A stretch of DNA of 48,839 nucleotides. It comes from an uncultured Clostridia bacterium. GTDB taxonomy: Bacteria > Bacillota > Clostridia > Christensenellales > Aristaeellaceae. The stretch lies in the NCBI GenBank assembly GCA_934632155.1, contig CAKTXZ010000019.1, positions 1-48,839 of the forward strand, written 5' to 3'. Each line of letters starts with the position of its first letter. Position 1 is the first letter of the stretch. The notes under the pieces were generated by a model. The model worked only from the letters and a program-made list of their open reading frames with translations, did not search any database and was not told the origin of the DNA. The translations under genes were made by a program, and so were the position numbers. This document shows, one piece after another, positions 33,542-41,680 of this stretch.

Positions 33542-35980
33542 ATGCCCAAAAACCCGCAGCAGCCCCCGCTGACCCCGGATATTATTCAAACACCGCTGGA
33601 GGACGTACTGCACCAGAGCATGATGCCCTACGCCGAGTATGTCATCCTCGAGCGGGCCATTCCCCGCGTGGAGGACGGGCTTAAGCCCGTTCAGCGCCGC
33701 ATTCTCTATACCATGAGCGAGCTGGGCCTTTCCCCCGACAAGCCGCACCGCAAGTGCGCGCGCATTGTGGGCGACTGTCTGGGTAAATATCACCCGCATG
33801 GCGACACCAGCGTCTACGACGCGCTCACGCGCATGGCGCAGCCCTACAGCATGCGCGGCGTGATGGTGGACGGCCACGGCAATTTCGGCTCCATCGACGG
33901 CGACAGCGCCGCCGCCATGCGATATACCGAGGCGCGCATGGCGCCGCTGGCGCTGCAAATGCTGCGCGATATCGAAAAGGACACCGTGCCCTTTCGCCTG
34001 AATTTTGACGACACCCTCAAGGAGCCCGACCTTTTGCCCGCGCGCTTTCCCAACCTGCTGGTCAACGGCGCGTCCGGTATCGCAGTCGGACTGGCGACGA
34101 ATATTCCGCCGCATAACCTGCGCGAGGTAACGCAGGCTGTCTGCCTGCAAATTGACGATGAAAACGTGCCGCTGGACAAGCTGATGCACGTATTGCCCGC
34201 ACCCGATTTTCCCACCGGCGGCGTGCTGCTGGACACGCCGGAAATTCGCGCGGCCTATGAAACGGGGCGCGGCAAGCTGACGCTGCGCGCGCGCGTCACC
34301 ATCGAGCCGGGCAACGCCGGGCGCACGCTGCTGGTCATCCATGAAATTCCCTACGGCGTTTCCAAGGCGCAAATGCTGGAAAAAATCCAGCGCCTTTCCG
34401 AGGAAAAAAAGGCCGCGCTTGGCTGCATTTACGATATTCGCGATGAATCCGACCGCACGGGCATGCGGGCGGTGATTGAGCTGCGCAAGGACGCCAACGC
34501 GCAAAAGGCGCTTTCTTACCTCTACAAATACAGCGATATGCAGGTCACCTTCGGCGTGAACATGGTCGCCGTCGCGGCGGGCAAGCCGGTGCTGATGGGG
34601 CTAAAGGAAGTAATCGGTCATTTCATCCGCCATCAGAAGAACGTCGTCACCCGCCGCACACAGTTCGAATTGGAGCAGGCGCGCGCCCGTGCGCACATCC
34701 TGGAGGGGCTGATCGTCGCGGTAGACAATCTGGACGAGGTCATCGCGCTCATCCGCGCATCCAAAAACGGCAAGGAAGCCAAGGCTCGCCTGATGGAGCG
34801 CTTCGGCTTCACCGACATTCAGGCACAGGCCATTTTAGATCTGCGCCTGCAGCGGCTGACAGGGCTGGAAATTGAAGCGCTTCGAAAGGAATACGCCGAC
34901 GTATTGAAGCTGATTTCCTCGCTGGAAGCCATTTTGAACAACGAAAAAAAGCTCATGGCACTGATTAAAAAGGAGCTGCTCGAAATTTCCGATCAGTTCG
35001 GCGACGACCGCCGCACCACCCTTTTGCAGGAGCATCCGGACGAAATGCTGCCCCCCGCCGAGGAAGCGCCCGCGCCTGAGGAGGCCGTGGTCGTCTTCAC
35101 ACGCGGCGGTCAGCTCAAGCGCATGGCGCCAAGATTTTTCGAAAAGCAGGAGCTGCCCACCGCTGAAGCGGACATGCCTCGCTGGCTTTTCCATACGCAA
35201 ACAGATCATACGCTGCTCTTTTTTACCAATCGCGGCAACTGCTACCCGCTTTCGGTGGGCGCGCTGAACGAAATGAGCAAGCCGCGCGACCGCGGCACGG
35301 CGCTTTCAGGCGTGCTGGCCGGGCTGGAAAACGATGAGCGCTGCGTATCGCTGCTCTTGATTACGCCCGGCAGCCTGAGCGCCATGAACGATCTTGTCTT
35401 CTTCACTGCGTCCGGTCAGGTTAAGCGCACCGCCGCAGCCGAATACGATGTGCGGCGCAGCAAGTTCGCTGCCATCAACCTCAAGGGCGGCGACGTCCTG
35501 CTCTCCGTTTCGCCGCTGGAGGACGGGGCGGATCTGCTGCTCATCACGCGCGGCGGCATGTCCATCCGCTTCACGGCGGACAGCGTGCCCGAAATGGGGC
35601 GCGCCAGCGCGGGCGTGCGCGGCGTGAAGCTGGACGAAAAGGACGTCGTCATCCTCGCCACACCGATTATCAATTCTGATCAGGTGCTGCTGTTTACGGA
35701 GCGCGGATACGCCAAGCGGCTTATGGGCGCGCTCTTTGACGTGCAGGGCCGCGCCGGGAAGGGCGTTAGGTGCGTTTACTTCAACAAATCCGGCTCAACA
35801 GGCGCTTACGTGGCCGCCGCCGCGCGCATCACGGCCGCCCGCGCCTTTACCGTCCTGCAATCCGGCGGGCTGATGACGCCCATGACCCCGGAGGAGCTTC
35901 CCTGTCAGGCGCTTGCCGATAAGGGCAAGCCCGCCGTCATGGCCGTGCTGGACGACGTGGTGCAGGATATTATTCTCTGA
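33542..35980 (+). CDS. parC: Type II topoisomerase cleavage subunit (ParC type)
   Basis: DNA-cutting subunit, 812 residues. Winged-helix core with the catalytic Tyr128 in MRYTEAR, the quinolone-resistance region HPHGDTSVYDALTRMAQ, and the coiled-coil arm with the IxLRLxRLT motif (DLRLQRLTGLE). The C-terminal beta-pinwheel has blades such as VVFTRGGQLKRM, LFFTNRGNCY, VFFTASGQVKRT, LLITRGGMSIRF and LLFTERGYAKRL. No QRRGGKG GyrA box was found, which suggests ParC rather than GyrA. It starts 24 bp after parE, with GGAAGGAG upstream. Confidence 0.92.
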   Translation: MPKNPQQPPLTPDIIQTPLEDVLHQSMMPYAEYVILERAIPRVEDGLKPVQRRILYTMSELGLSPDKPHRKCARIVGDCLGKYHPHGDTSVYDALTRMAQPYSMRGVMVDGHGNFGSIDGDSAAAMRYTEARMAPLALQMLRDIEKDTVPFRLNFDDTLKEPDLLPARFPNLLVNGASGIAVGLATNIPPHNLREVTQAVCLQIDDENVPLDKLMHVLPAPDFPTGGVLLDTPEIRAAYETGRGKLTLRARVTIEPGNAGRTLLVIHEIPYGVSKAQMLEKIQRLSEEKKAALGCIYDIRDESDRTGMRAVIELRKDANAQKALSYLYKYSDMQVTFGVNMVAVAAGKPVLMGLKEVIGHFIRHQKNVVTRRTQFELEQARARAHILEGLIVAVDNLDEVIALIRASKNGKEAKARLMERFGFTDIQAQAILDLRLQRLTGLEIEALRKEYADVLKLISSLEAILNNEKKLMALIKKELLEISDQFGDDRRTTLLQEHPDEMLPPAEEAPAPEEAVVVFTRGGQLKRMAPRFFEKQELPTAEADMPRWLFHTQTDHTLLFFTNRGNCYPLSVGALNEMSKPRDRGTALSGVLAGLENDERCVSLLLITPGSLSAMNDLVFFTASGQVKRTAAAEYDVRRSKFAAINLKGGDVLLSVSPLEDGADLLLITRGGMSIRFTADSVPEMGRASAGVRGVKLDEKDVVILATPIINSDQVLLFTERGYAKRLMGALFDVQGRAGKGVRCVYFNKSGSTGAYVAAAARITAARAFTVLQSGGLMTPMTPEELPCQALADKGKPAVMAVLDDVVQDIIL

Positions 35981-36030
35981 CCGGCCTTTGCGCGAATAGC
36001 GCGCGCCCGAGCAGGCAAGGAGGATTTTTT

Positions 36031-36585
36031 ATGGCCAAACTGTATTTTCGCTATGGAGCAATGGGCTCGTCCAAGACGGCGAACGCCGTGATGGTGCAAT
36101 ATAATTATCAGGAGCGCGGGCAGAAGGCGCTGATGCTAAAGCCGCAATTGGACAACCGCGACGGCGAGCGGGTGGTCGGCTCACGCGCAGGGCTGCATGC
36201 ACCCTGCAGCTTTGTGGAGGAAATGGACGCGCTGCCGCTTGCGGAATACGACTGCCTGATTGTGGACGAAGCGCAGTTTCTGACCAAGGCGCAGGTCGAG
36301 GCGCTGGTGCGCGTTGTGGACGAAATGGGCATCCCGGTCATTTGCTACGGCCTGCGCAGCGACTTTCAGGGTAATCTGTTCGAGGGCAGCCAATGGCTGT
36401 TGGCTTGGGCGGACACGATCGAGGAGGTCAAGACCGTCTGCTGGTGCGGCAAAAAGGCCACCTGCAACGCGCGCGTGCAAAACGGCTGCGTCGTCAGGGA
36501 CGGCGAGCAGATTCTGCTGGGCGGCAACGAAAGCTATGTCGCCCTATGCCGCAGGCATTGGCGGCACGGCCAACTGAAGCCCTGA
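36031..36585 (+). CDS. tdk: Thymidine kinase
   Basis: Salvage enzyme that phosphorylates thymidine with ATP, 184 residues. P-loop GAMGSSKT (residues 9-16), Walker B/lid CLIVDEAQFL, GLRSDFQG, and a structural zinc site with Cys residues in CWCGKKATC and the C-terminal CRRHW. AAGGAGG precedes the ATG. It is 50 bp after parC and probably cotranscribed, placing DNA topology and dTMP supply together. Confidence 0.96.
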   Translation: MAKLYFRYGAMGSSKTANAVMVQYNYQERGQKALMLKPQLDNRDGERVVGSRAGLHAPCSFVEEMDALPLAEYDCLIVDEAQFLTKAQVEALVRVVDEMGIPVICYGLRSDFQGNLFEGSQWLLAWADTIEEVKTVCWCGKKATCNARVQNGCVVRDGEQILLGGNESYVALCRRHWRHGQLKP

Positions 36586-36599
36586 GCCCTATCCTATAC

Positions 36600-36641
36600 A
36601 AGCGCCGCGGCGGTTGCCAATCGCTGCGGCGCTTCTGTTTG
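36600..36641 (+). terminator. Terminator after tdk, first
   Basis: AAGCGCCGC and GCGGCGCTT pair as a 9-bp stem around an inner GCG/CGC, then CTGTTTG. A strong stem with a weak T run. Confidence 0.6.
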
Positions 36642-36705
36642 AGCCGGCGCAGCGTCTCCGGTTTCCCAGCGGCGTCATGGACGTCGAATCGAATGTCTAA
36701 GCCGG

Positions 36706-36733
36706 AGCGCGCCAATGAACGGGGCGCTTTTTT
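36706..36733 (+). terminator. Terminator after tdk, second
   Basis: AGCGC-G-CC and GG-G-GCGCT pair with one mismatch, loop 7 nt, then TTTTTT. Confidence 0.6.
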
Positions 36734-36833
36734 CACAGCGGCCGGGCGGCGGAACGCACTGCGGCGCTGCGACGGCGGAAAAGGCAACGCCGAATCGGGC
36801 GTAAGCCGGCCGGCTGCTTCGGCCACGCATGCG

Positions 36834-37346
36834 CTACACGGTATCCTCGTCGCAATAAAAATCATACTTCTCGTCCAGCGCCGTCCTGACCGCCTCCAGC
36901 GTCGGGTAAGGCGTTTCCCCGCACAAGGAGCGCCATTGATCGGTCTGAAAATCAAACGCCTCTACGGCAAGCCAAAACCCTTCGTCCTGCGCCCGGATGA
37001 CCGCGCGCCGCGCGCATTCGGCATCCAGCCAGACCATCGCCGCATCGTCCGGCGCGAGCCCCGCCCGCGCGTGCGCGCGAACGCGCCCTTCCCGCTTCAG
37101 GCGCTGCGCCCTTTCGATGGCGTTGGCGCATACGGCGACGCGGAATAAAGCGAACACAATCAGCGCTTCCGCCAGCAGAAAGCCGCCGAAATAATACCAG
37201 TCCGCCCGCTCAAACGCCCACAGCTCCCTTTCGCCGGTCAGGCTGTTCATCCAAAAAATCAAAACGAACATCAGAACCGACAGCGCAACGAGGGCGGCAG
37301 CGCAAAGCCAATATGCCTTCGAATCTGCCAAATTCAGCCGCCGCAT
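36834..37346 (-). CDS. Hypothetical two-helix membrane protein
   Basis: A 170-residue protein, not recognised. Two transmembrane helices (about residues 13-33 and 50-72), then a cytoplasmic C-terminal domain of about 95 residues with an LDAECARRAVIRAQDEGFW stretch and an acidic end. ATG 37346 follows GGAGGTGA by 5 nt. Its promoter overlaps a cre-type operator, so expression may respond to carbon catabolite control. Function unknown. Confidence 0.75.
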   Translation of the reverse strand: MRRLNLADSKAYWLCAAALVALSVLMFVLIFWMNSLTGERELWAFERADWYYFGGFLLAEALIVFALFRVAVCANAIERAQRLKREGRVRAHARAGLAPDDAAMVWLDAECARRAVIRAQDEGFWLAVEAFDFQTDQWRSLCGETPYPTLEAVRTALDEKYDFYCDEDTV

Positions 37347-37392
37347 CGCCTCACCTCCCTCACGCGGCGCAGCATTCCCCCGGCTTCCGCCT

Positions 37393-37431
37393 TGATAGCG
37401 CTATCATCGCATAGGATCCGACGTTTGTCAA
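37393..37431 (-). promoter_or_regulatory. Promoter with overlapping cre-like operator
   Basis: Minus strand: TTGACA (37431-37426), 17 bp, GATGAT (37408-37403). The perfect 14-bp palindrome TGATAGCGCTATCA (37393-37406) overlaps the -10 and matches the CcpA/LacI-family cre consensus TGWNANCGNTNWCA at every fixed position. Confidence 0.65.
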
Positions 37432-37559
37432 CCGCCGCCCTTACGTCGGCTTTCTGCCCTCGCCCTGTCAGCGCCCCTTGCTTCCTGCCGTTTGGCGGGT
37501 ATAATGAAACAATAGCGGGCGCTAGCCTTGGGGTATTTTTCAAGATGCGCCGCCTTGCC

Positions 37560-37690
37560 GTTGCGTCGGAACGTCTGAAGGGGATGAAATAAACCTCCGC
37601 AAAGCCATGGCTCCGGTATTTGGTCGGCAAGCAGGCGCGGGGATGGCCGTTTTCCCGTATGTATGCCCAAAGCGCGTCGTATTTGCTCAT
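37560..37690 (-). pseudogene. Truncated remnant of a small protein gene
   Basis: Behind a perfect promoter, ATG 37690 (after AGGGGG) opens MSKYDALWAYIRENG, which I recognise as the N terminus of a common small Firmicutes protein (about 70-80 residues, often ending in a KISMK-type core). After that the frame runs into unrelated, Arg-rich sequence, so the body seems deleted or frame-shifted. The recognition is from memory and the extent is approximate. Confidence 0.4.
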
Positions 37691-37763
37691 CCTGCAATCC
37701 CCCTGTTCCCCCGCGTATGTGCTTTTTGCTTCATCATGCAAAACGTATGTTGTGCAATGTGTG

Positions 37764-37798
37764 TTTTTGATTATAATAATCAAAAAAGCTCTTGTCAA
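37764..37798 (-). promoter_or_regulatory. Consensus promoter under a 23-bp palindrome
   Basis: Minus strand: TTGACA (37798-37793), 17 bp, TATAAT (37775-37770). The palindrome has arms TTTTTGATTAT and ATAATCAAAAA around one central base (37764-37786) and covers the -10 and half of the spacer. Its core is a 7-1-7 inverted repeat, the geometry used by Fur-family regulators (Fur, PerR, Zur). Confidence 0.7.
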
Positions 37799-37846
37799 TC
37801 GTATCCCCTCCATTGCCCCGGTATCGGGAAACGCGCCTTGCGGCTA

Positions 37847-37875
37847 TTGACAGCCTGCCGACGCATGCGTATAAT
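37847..37875 (+). promoter_or_regulatory. Promoter of the acetyltransferase operon
   Basis: Perfect consensus TTGACA (37847-37852), 17 bp, TATAAT (37870-37875). Confidence 0.85.
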
Positions 37876-37979
37876 GACAGCACGCATCATGCGATGTGTG
37901 GTGAACGGCATATTTCGAGAAAAGACGCGGTGCGTCGCTCCGAAGCGCCTTATCGCGCACGCAATCAGAGGGGGGGCAT

Positions 37980-38726
37980 ATGGATTACATCCACATTACC
38001 AAGGAAAATATCGATCAGGAGCACATCTGCTGCGCCATGTCCGGCAAGCAAAGCCTTGCCAAGAAGGAATGGCTCAAGCAGCGTTTTGACGAGGGCCTTG
38101 TTTTCTATCGCAGTCGGGAGCGCGGCAAATGCTTTATCGAGTATATTCCGGCTGAAAACGCATGGGTACCGATTGAGGCGAACGGATACCTCTATATCGA
38201 CTGCCTGTGGATTGCAGGCGCTATGAAGGGGCACGGATATTCCAACGATCTGTTGAACGAATGCATCCGCGACGCGAAGGCGCAGGGCAGGAAGGGCGTT
38301 TGCATTCTTTCCGCCGAGGGCAAAAAACGGGAATTTCTTTCCGACCTGAAATATTTGGCGTACAAGGGCTTTACGGCTGCGGACATATCAGACTGCGGCA
38401 TAAGCCTGATGTATCTGCCGCTTTCCCCGAACGCCGAGCCGCCAAGGTTCAAGGAATGCGCCAGACATCCTCAGGCGGCGGAGGACGGCTTTGTCCTGTA
38501 CTATACGGACCAGTGCCCCTTTACCTACTACTGGGTGCCGCGGGTGCAGGAGGCCGCGAGGGCGCATGGCGTTCCACTGAAAAGCATCCACATCACCGAT
38601 CGGGAAACGGCGCAAAGCGCGCCCGCACCGGTCACGACCTACGCCCTGTTTCGGGACGGAAAATTCCTGACGCAGGGCATTCAATCCGACAAAAAGTTTT
38701 TAGCGCTGGCCGGCATTCGGGATTGA
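37980..38726 (+). CDS. YoaP-type GNAT acetyltransferase
   Basis: A 248-residue protein. The N-terminal part (about 1-150) is a GNAT fold with the acetyl-CoA loop region GAMKGHGYSNDLLNECIRDA and KGVCIL; the C-terminal part (about 160-248) matches the YoaP domain, with a CPFTYYW segment and a thioredoxin-like pattern. Acetyl donor and acceptor are unknown; the B. subtilis YoaP role is not defined. ATG 37980 follows AGAGGGGGGG. Followed by the TGA-interrupted gene, likely in one transcript. Confidence 0.82.
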   Translation: MDYIHITKENIDQEHICCAMSGKQSLAKKEWLKQRFDEGLVFYRSRERGKCFIEYIPAENAWVPIEANGYLYIDCLWIAGAMKGHGYSNDLLNECIRDAKAQGRKGVCILSAEGKKREFLSDLKYLAYKGFTAADISDCGISLMYLPLSPNAEPPRFKECARHPQAAEDGFVLYYTDQCPFTYYWVPRVQEAARAHGVPLKSIHITDRETAQSAPAPVTTYALFRDGKFLTQGIQSDKKFLALAGIRD

Positions 38727-38771
38727 CGCGGGAGCGCCGCCGCGCCAACCGGCGCTTTTCGAGGAAGCGGC

Positions 38772-39605
38772 ATGCAGATCAAAATCGGAAATTTTGAGTT
38801 TACAGAGGTATGGGACAACGTTTTGTACAAGAAGCTGTCCCACTACCCCGCCGTTACTGATTGAGAAATCAGGACGCTGATGGAATTCATCGAATACGAA
38901 AGCAGCAACAGCCGCAGCTGCGCGCTCGAATGCGAAGATGAAAAGCTGCCGGCGGAGATCCGGGCAAAGCCTGCGGATAAAGCAAAATATGCGAACATTC
39001 CGCGCCCCGCCCTTTTGACCGAATGCCGGGCGCGCCCCTATCGGAGGGGCTGCGAAACGGAATATGTCTGCCACACCACCGCTTTGGAAAACGCCGTCAA
39101 AATTTTGGAATGCGGCAGGCTGCTGTCAGCCGCGAAGGCGCGAAGCATTCCGGCCGAAAAGCTGATGAAGGAAAGCAGAAACGCCGCCAAGGACCCTGCC
39201 GACTATTTCGATTATATTATGCTTTCCTGGGGCAATTGTCAGGCGGGCGACAGGCTTGTAATGGAGCGAAAGCTGAAGCGCTTTCCTGCCGAGGCCGATC
39301 TCAGCGAGCGCTTCGAGCCGGGAATACGCTTCTACTTTCAGTACGATACGCTTATCCGGCATCCGAACGCCGTATGCGACGGCGTTTTGCCGATGAAGAT
39401 CAAAAACGAAATCATTCTTTCCGATTGGGTTTACAAAATCGTGATTCCCGTAAAGCTTCGGGGTGCGCTTGAAGAGCACGTGCCGGAGCCTTTGAAGAAT
39501 CGTATTCTGTATATTGAGAACGATTGCAGGAACATCTGGGATTGGTCGGAAAAGGTATATCGGCCAATCGAAAAATGCGGCCGATATACCGCAAAAGTCG
39601 TTTAG
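38772..39605 (+). pseudogene. Conserved unknown protein interrupted by an in-frame TGA
   Basis: A 277-codon frame starting at ATG 38772 (after GAGGAAG) that reads well throughout except for TGA at codon 31 (38862-38864), in the context VTD-stop-EIRTLMEFIEYE. A Trp codon (TGG) is expected there from the common form of this family, so a single G-to-A change explains it. An internal ATG at 38880 could start a shorter product of 241 residues. The protein is soluble, with a C-x-H pattern (CHTTALENAVKILECGRLLSA, split across motifs) and an LSWGNCQAGD block; I have no function for it. It converges on the Rrf2 gene, overlapping it by 4 bp. Confidence 0.7.
39554..39590. repeat. Perfect 12-bp inverted repeat at a convergent gene end
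   Basis: GGTATATCGGCC (39554-39565) pairs exactly with GGCCGATATACC (39579-39590), loop 13 nt, within the last codons of the plus-strand gene and 12 bp beyond the Rrf2 stop. No T run follows in either direction beyond AAAAAT in the loop, so it is at best an unusual terminator or an mRNA end-stabiliser. Confidence 0.6.
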
Positions 39606-40033
39606 ATCACATAGTCGTCGCCGTCAGCGCCGCCGTGCATCAGATCCGCCAAAACGATATGCTCAAAGTATTGCGTAATCAGCCTGTCCAGCCCCCGCCA
39701 CATAGAAAGCGTGCGGCATTCGGCCGCCCGGGGGCAAGCCTCCGCACCGGGTTCAAGGCAGGAAACGGGCGCCATGGAGTCCTCCGTTATTCGAAGAATG
39801 CTTTCGACCGTATATTCCGCCGGCGCCTTGGTCAGCCGGTATCCGCCGCCCTTCCCCCGCACGCCGGTCAGCAGCTTTGCCTTTACCAGCAGCTTGATAA
39901 TGTTCTCCAAATACTTTTCAGAAATATCCTGCCGCTGCGCAATCACCTTCAGCGGAATAAAGCCGTCCGCCTGATGCTCGGCCAGATCGATCATTACCCG
40001 AAGCGCATAGCGCCCCTTGGTTGAAACCAGCAT
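39602..40033 (-). CDS. Rrf2-family transcription regulator
   Basis: Winged-helix repressor of 143 residues. The N-terminal MLVSTKGRYALRVMIDLA and the helix-turn-helix ISEKYLENIIKLLVKAKLL with the wing GVRGKGGGYRL are typical. Three cysteines, Cys92, Cys100 and Cys106 (C-x7-C-x5-C), sit where IscR holds an iron-sulfur cluster, so it may sense Fe-S status. It is divergent from cysK, 243 bp away, as expected for a CymR/IscR-type control of cysteine supply. ATG follows GGAGGGAG. Confidence 0.9.
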   Translation of the reverse strand: MLVSTKGRYALRVMIDLAEHQADGFIPLKVIAQRQDISEKYLENIIKLLVKAKLLTGVRGKGGGYRLTKAPAEYTVESILRITEDSMAPVSCLEPGAEACPRAAECRTLSMWRGLDRLITQYFEHIVLADLMHGGADGDDYVI

Positions 40034-40062
40034 TGCCTGCTCCCTCCTCGAAAATCAATCCT

Positions 40063-40091
40063 ATTATACAGCAGGAAAGTGGGTAAATCAA
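40063..40091 (-). promoter_or_regulatory. Promoter of the Rrf2 gene
   Basis: Minus strand: TTGATT (40091-40086), 17 bp, TATAAT (40068-40063). Confidence 0.7.
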
Positions 40092-40113
40092 CCGAAAAAC
40101 ATGACGACAGTTC

Positions 40114-40142
40114 TTGACAAACGCGGAGCGCGGCCCTATAAT
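40114..40142 (+). promoter_or_regulatory. Promoter of cysK
   Basis: Perfect consensus TTGACA (40114-40119), 17 bp, TATAAT (40137-40142). It leaves a 125-nt leader that holds small upstream ORFs. Confidence 0.88.
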
Positions 40143-40175
40143 TCATACAAACCCACAAGAAAGGTCTGTAATGCA

Positions 40176-40283
40176 ATGGATTCGCATTGGAGCCTTCGAT
40201 GTCGCCGCCGGCCGCGATGCACGCAAACGCCGACGTCCGTAAATCATCCCATATATCGCGTAGGAGGAATGAATCATGCGTAA
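40176..40283 (+). CDS. Cysteine-containing upstream ORF of cysK
   Basis: A 35-codon ORF in the cysK leader: ATG at 40176, stop TAA at 40281-40283, so it overlaps the cysK start by 8 bp. Its sequence includes HWSLRCRRRPRCTQTP, with Cys at positions 9 and 15 among Arg codons. The cysK ribosome binding site AGGAGG lies inside it, so ribosome progress on this ORF could control cysK translation according to cysteine supply. AAAGG precedes it by 11 nt; a second overlapping ORF starts at 40171 in another frame (23 codons, better spacing, no Cys). Whether either is translated is unknown. Confidence 0.45.
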   Translation: MDSHWSLRCRRRPRCTQTPTSVNHPIYRVGGMNHA

Positions 40284-41208
40284 AATCTATACATCCGCCG
40301 ACCAGCTGATCGGCAAAACCCCGCTGCTGGAGCTGACCCATATCGAGCAAGCCGAAGGGCTGACAGCGAGGATTCTGGGCAAGCTGGAATATTTCAACCC
40401 CGCCGGGAGCGTGAAGGATCGTATCGCCAAGGCCATGATCGACGACGCGGAGCAAAAGGGTCTGCTAAAGCCCGGATCTGTGATAATTGAGCCCACCTCC
40501 GGCAATACCGGCATCGGTCTGGCTTCCGTGGCCGCCGCGCGCGGCTACCGTATCATTATCGTCATGCCCGAAACCATGAGCGTGGAGCGCCGCCAGCTGA
40601 TGAAGGCCTATGGCGCGGAGCTGGTGCTCACCGAGGGCGCCAAGGGCATGAAGGGCGCGATTGCCAGGGCCGAAGCGCTGGCAAAGGAAATTCCAAACAG
40701 CTTTATCCCCGGTCAGTTTGTGAATCCGGCCAACCCGGCCATTCACAGGGCGACGACCGGCCCCGAAATCTGGGAGGACGCCGACGGCCAAGTGGATATT
40801 TTTGTAGCGGGCATCGGCACGGGCGGCACGATCACCGGCGTAGGCGAATATCTGAAAAAGCAAAATCCTCAGGTGAAGGTGGTGGCCGTAGAGCCCGCGT
40901 CCTCCCCAGTGCTGAGCAAGGGCGTGGCCGGAAGCCACAAAATTCAGGGCATCGGCGCCGGGTTTGTTCCCGATGTGCTGGACACCAACGTTTATGATGA
41001 AATCATTCCCGTAGAGAACGAGGATGCGTTTGCCACCGGCAGGATGATCGGCAAGAAGGAAGGCGTGCTGGTGGGCATTTCCTCCGGCGCGGCGGTGTGG
41101 GCCGCCATTCAGCTGGCCAAGCGGCCGGAAAACAAGGGCAAAACCATTGTCGCCCTGCTGCCCGATACGGGCGATCGTTACCTTTCCACCCCGCTGTTCG
41201 CGGACTGA
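40276..41208 (+). CDS. cysK: Cysteine synthase A
   Basis: O-acetylserine sulfhydrylase of 310 residues: joins O-acetylserine and sulfide to cysteine with PLP. The PLP lysine is Lys47 in NPAGSVKDR; the substrate loop PTSGNTG is at 73-79; the phosphate-binding GTGGTITG is near 179-186; SSGAAVWAA near the C terminus contacts the pyridine. AGGAGG precedes the ATG. Divergent from the Rrf2 gene and likely under its control; a Cys-containing upstream ORF overlaps its start. Confidence 0.97.
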   Translation: MRKIYTSADQLIGKTPLLELTHIEQAEGLTARILGKLEYFNPAGSVKDRIAKAMIDDAEQKGLLKPGSVIIEPTSGNTGIGLASVAAARGYRIIIVMPETMSVERRQLMKAYGAELVLTEGAKGMKGAIARAEALAKEIPNSFIPGQFVNPANPAIHRATTGPEIWEDADGQVDIFVAGIGTGGTITGVGEYLKKQNPQVKVVAVEPASSPVLSKGVAGSHKIQGIGAGFVPDVLDTNVYDEIIPVENEDAFATGRMIGKKEGVLVGISSGAAVWAAIQLAKRPENKGKTIVALLPDTGDRYLSTPLFAD

Positions 41209-41302
41209 AGACGCTTGCCCGGCGGCCGCCAAGAACGGCATACCTCCCGTGTGAAAGCGTTGCGCAGGAAGCGACACACGAAGTATGCGGCGCCAGCCAA
41301 AG

Positions 41303-41337
41303 CCGTGCCCGTTTCAGACGAAGGGGGCACGGTTTTT
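41303..41337 (+). terminator. Terminator after cysK
   Basis: CCGTGCCC (41303-41310) pairs with GGGCACGG (41325-41332), followed by TTTTT. Confidence 0.85.
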
Positions 41338-41680
41338 CTATACTGTTTTTATCAGCGCGCCTGTGCGACCGCTCGTTTTCCCCCATCAACCGTCGCAGGC
41401 TCTTCAACAGCCGGGCACTGCAACGGCGAATGGACAAGCGCTTATTGGACGCCCCAAAACAGGATCGGCCGAGCATAAAAGCCCGCTTAACAGGAAAAAC
41501 ATGGCCTTTCGATATCTGTCCCGGCGCCTATTCGAGCTATGCCCGTTGCGAACAAAATGTTTGCTTTTTCCAATTGCTATGTTAGACTAAAGAAAAAAAA
41601 CCGGAACGAAGCCGGGGATCCCTTGCACACGCTGTGCGGTTGGGCAAGCCAACGATTTGAGTATACTTTTATTTGAACGC
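41338..41680. other. Gene-free spacer
   Basis: No supported gene. An A8 run next to CCGG-N7-CCGG (about 41592-41615) would read as a weak minus-strand terminator, possibly for the sugar operon 650 bp upstream of it. Confidence 0.35.

Noticed and set aside
31655..34504. A 949-codon open frame on the minus strand
   Set aside because: It is the antisense shadow of parE and parC, whose motifs are complete on the plus strand; GC-rich third positions keep the opposite frame open. No ribosome binding site or recognisable domain.
36031..36585. Possible gene-island start at the topoisomerase-tdk unit
   Set aside because: parE, parC and tdk match the rest of the window in base and codon use and carry housekeeping functions; the accessory-looking part begins only after 36.8 kb.
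38772..39605. Genome-wide reassignment of TGA to Trp
   Set aside because: Several confident genes end in TGA and contain TGG for Trp; a single nonsense site is the simpler reading.
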